In this document: in pieces, positions 24,782 to 24,884 of the stretch
Layout of the letters: each line of letters starts with the position of its first letter
How positions within the stretch are numbered: position 1 is the first letter of the stretch
Source of the DNA: Cyclobacteriaceae bacterium
Lineage (GTDB): Bacteria > Bacteroidota > Bacteroidia > Cytophagales > Cyclobacteriaceae
Assembly (NCBI GenBank): GCA_021648745.1
Contig: JAKISE010000043.1
Coordinates: forward strand, 1 to 24,884
Reading direction: 5' to 3'
DNA length: 24,884 nucleotides
Notes under the pieces: generated by a model
Told to the model about the DNA's origin: nothing
Seen by the model: the letters and a program-made list of their open reading frames with translations, nothing else
The model's database searches: none
Translations under genes and position numbers: made by a program

Positions 24782-24884
24782 GCTGCCAGAAAATAAGATA
24801 GTAGGTGAGATTTTGGAAATAAAAAGTGAAAAAATAATGGATTATTTTAAGATTTTTATTACTAAAAGATTGCCTGCTAGATAT
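24780..24884 (+). CDS. Possible partial CDS at the right edge
   Basis: From ATG at 24780 the frame stays open for 35 codons to the window end, starting MLPENKIVGEILEIKSEK; a second in-frame ATG at 24837 could be the true start. The first ATG lies in the last bases of the 30-bp repeat, which argues against it. There is too little sequence for a family call. Confidence 0.25.
   Translation, partial: MLPENKIVGEILEIKSEKIMDYFKIFITKRLPARY

Larger units (their letters stand above)
24420..24884. other. Right-edge region with little coding content
   Basis: This 465-base stretch is very AT-rich. It contains a possible 33-codon ORF (24590-24691), a two-copy 30-bp repeat (24729-24781) and an open frame that reaches the window edge. 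I see no terminator stem after the Dabb gene and no RNA gene. Confidence 0.6.

Noticed and set aside
24688..24884. Minus-strand open frame of about 65 codons entering from the right edge
   Set aside because: It has no start within the window, reads through the tandem repeat and its residue make-up is that of translated AT-rich noise.

Overview
The window looks like chromosomal DNA from a low-GC member of the Bacteroidota, most likely a Cytophagales-type bacterium. The reasons are an AT-rich sequence, a DUF5686 outer-membrane protein with an N-terminal carboxypeptidase-regulatory-like domain, Bacteroidota-style ParE/ParC, few visible Shine-Dalgarno sequences, and promoter motifs resembling TTTG / TAnnTTTG. 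I placed it by protein style alone; no rRNA gene is present. I see no tRNA, rRNA, transposase, integrase, phage gene or CRISPR array.

Most genes lie on the minus strand, so transcription runs from high to low coordinates. The right-hand minus block (about 22.4 kb down to 10.7 kb) holds a small four-helix membrane protein, parE and parC (4 bases apart), a TrmH-type tRNA methyltransferase whose ATG directly follows the parC stop, a SanA/DUF218 envelope protein, a DUF5686 outer-membrane protein, an M14 zinc carboxypeptidase and a lipoprotein. It ends at a strong intrinsic terminator near 10.73 kb. Next comes thyA, then a tight run of sdaAB (serine dehydratase beta chain), a TolC-type outer-membrane channel and a MacA/HlyD-type adaptor, ending at a 19-bp hairpin near 6.09 kb. 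No inner-membrane pump gene accompanies the adaptor and channel.

The most interesting region is 0.25-6.1 kb. An exported protein with about ten WD40 repeats and a C-terminal caspase (C14) domain, with an intact His/Cys dyad, is followed by two exported proteins with LPP20-like domains. Upstream of the WD40-caspase gene are three copies of a 15-16 bp element spaced exactly 21 bp apart, ending just before a candidate promoter. The spacing resembles LytTR-type regulator sites. Between the two LPP20-like genes is a stack of RNA hairpins ending in a terminator-like stem only a few bases before the next start codon. Together this suggests a regulated envelope module built around a periplasmic or surface caspase, whose function I cannot name.

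The plus-strand block at the right end (22.5-24.4 kb) encodes a membrane di-iron hydroxylase resembling alkylglycerol monooxygenase, a small exported protein overlapping it by 8 bases, and a Dabb-domain protein. The last 465 bases hold a possible 33-codon ORF, a 30-bp tandem repeat and an open frame running off the edge.
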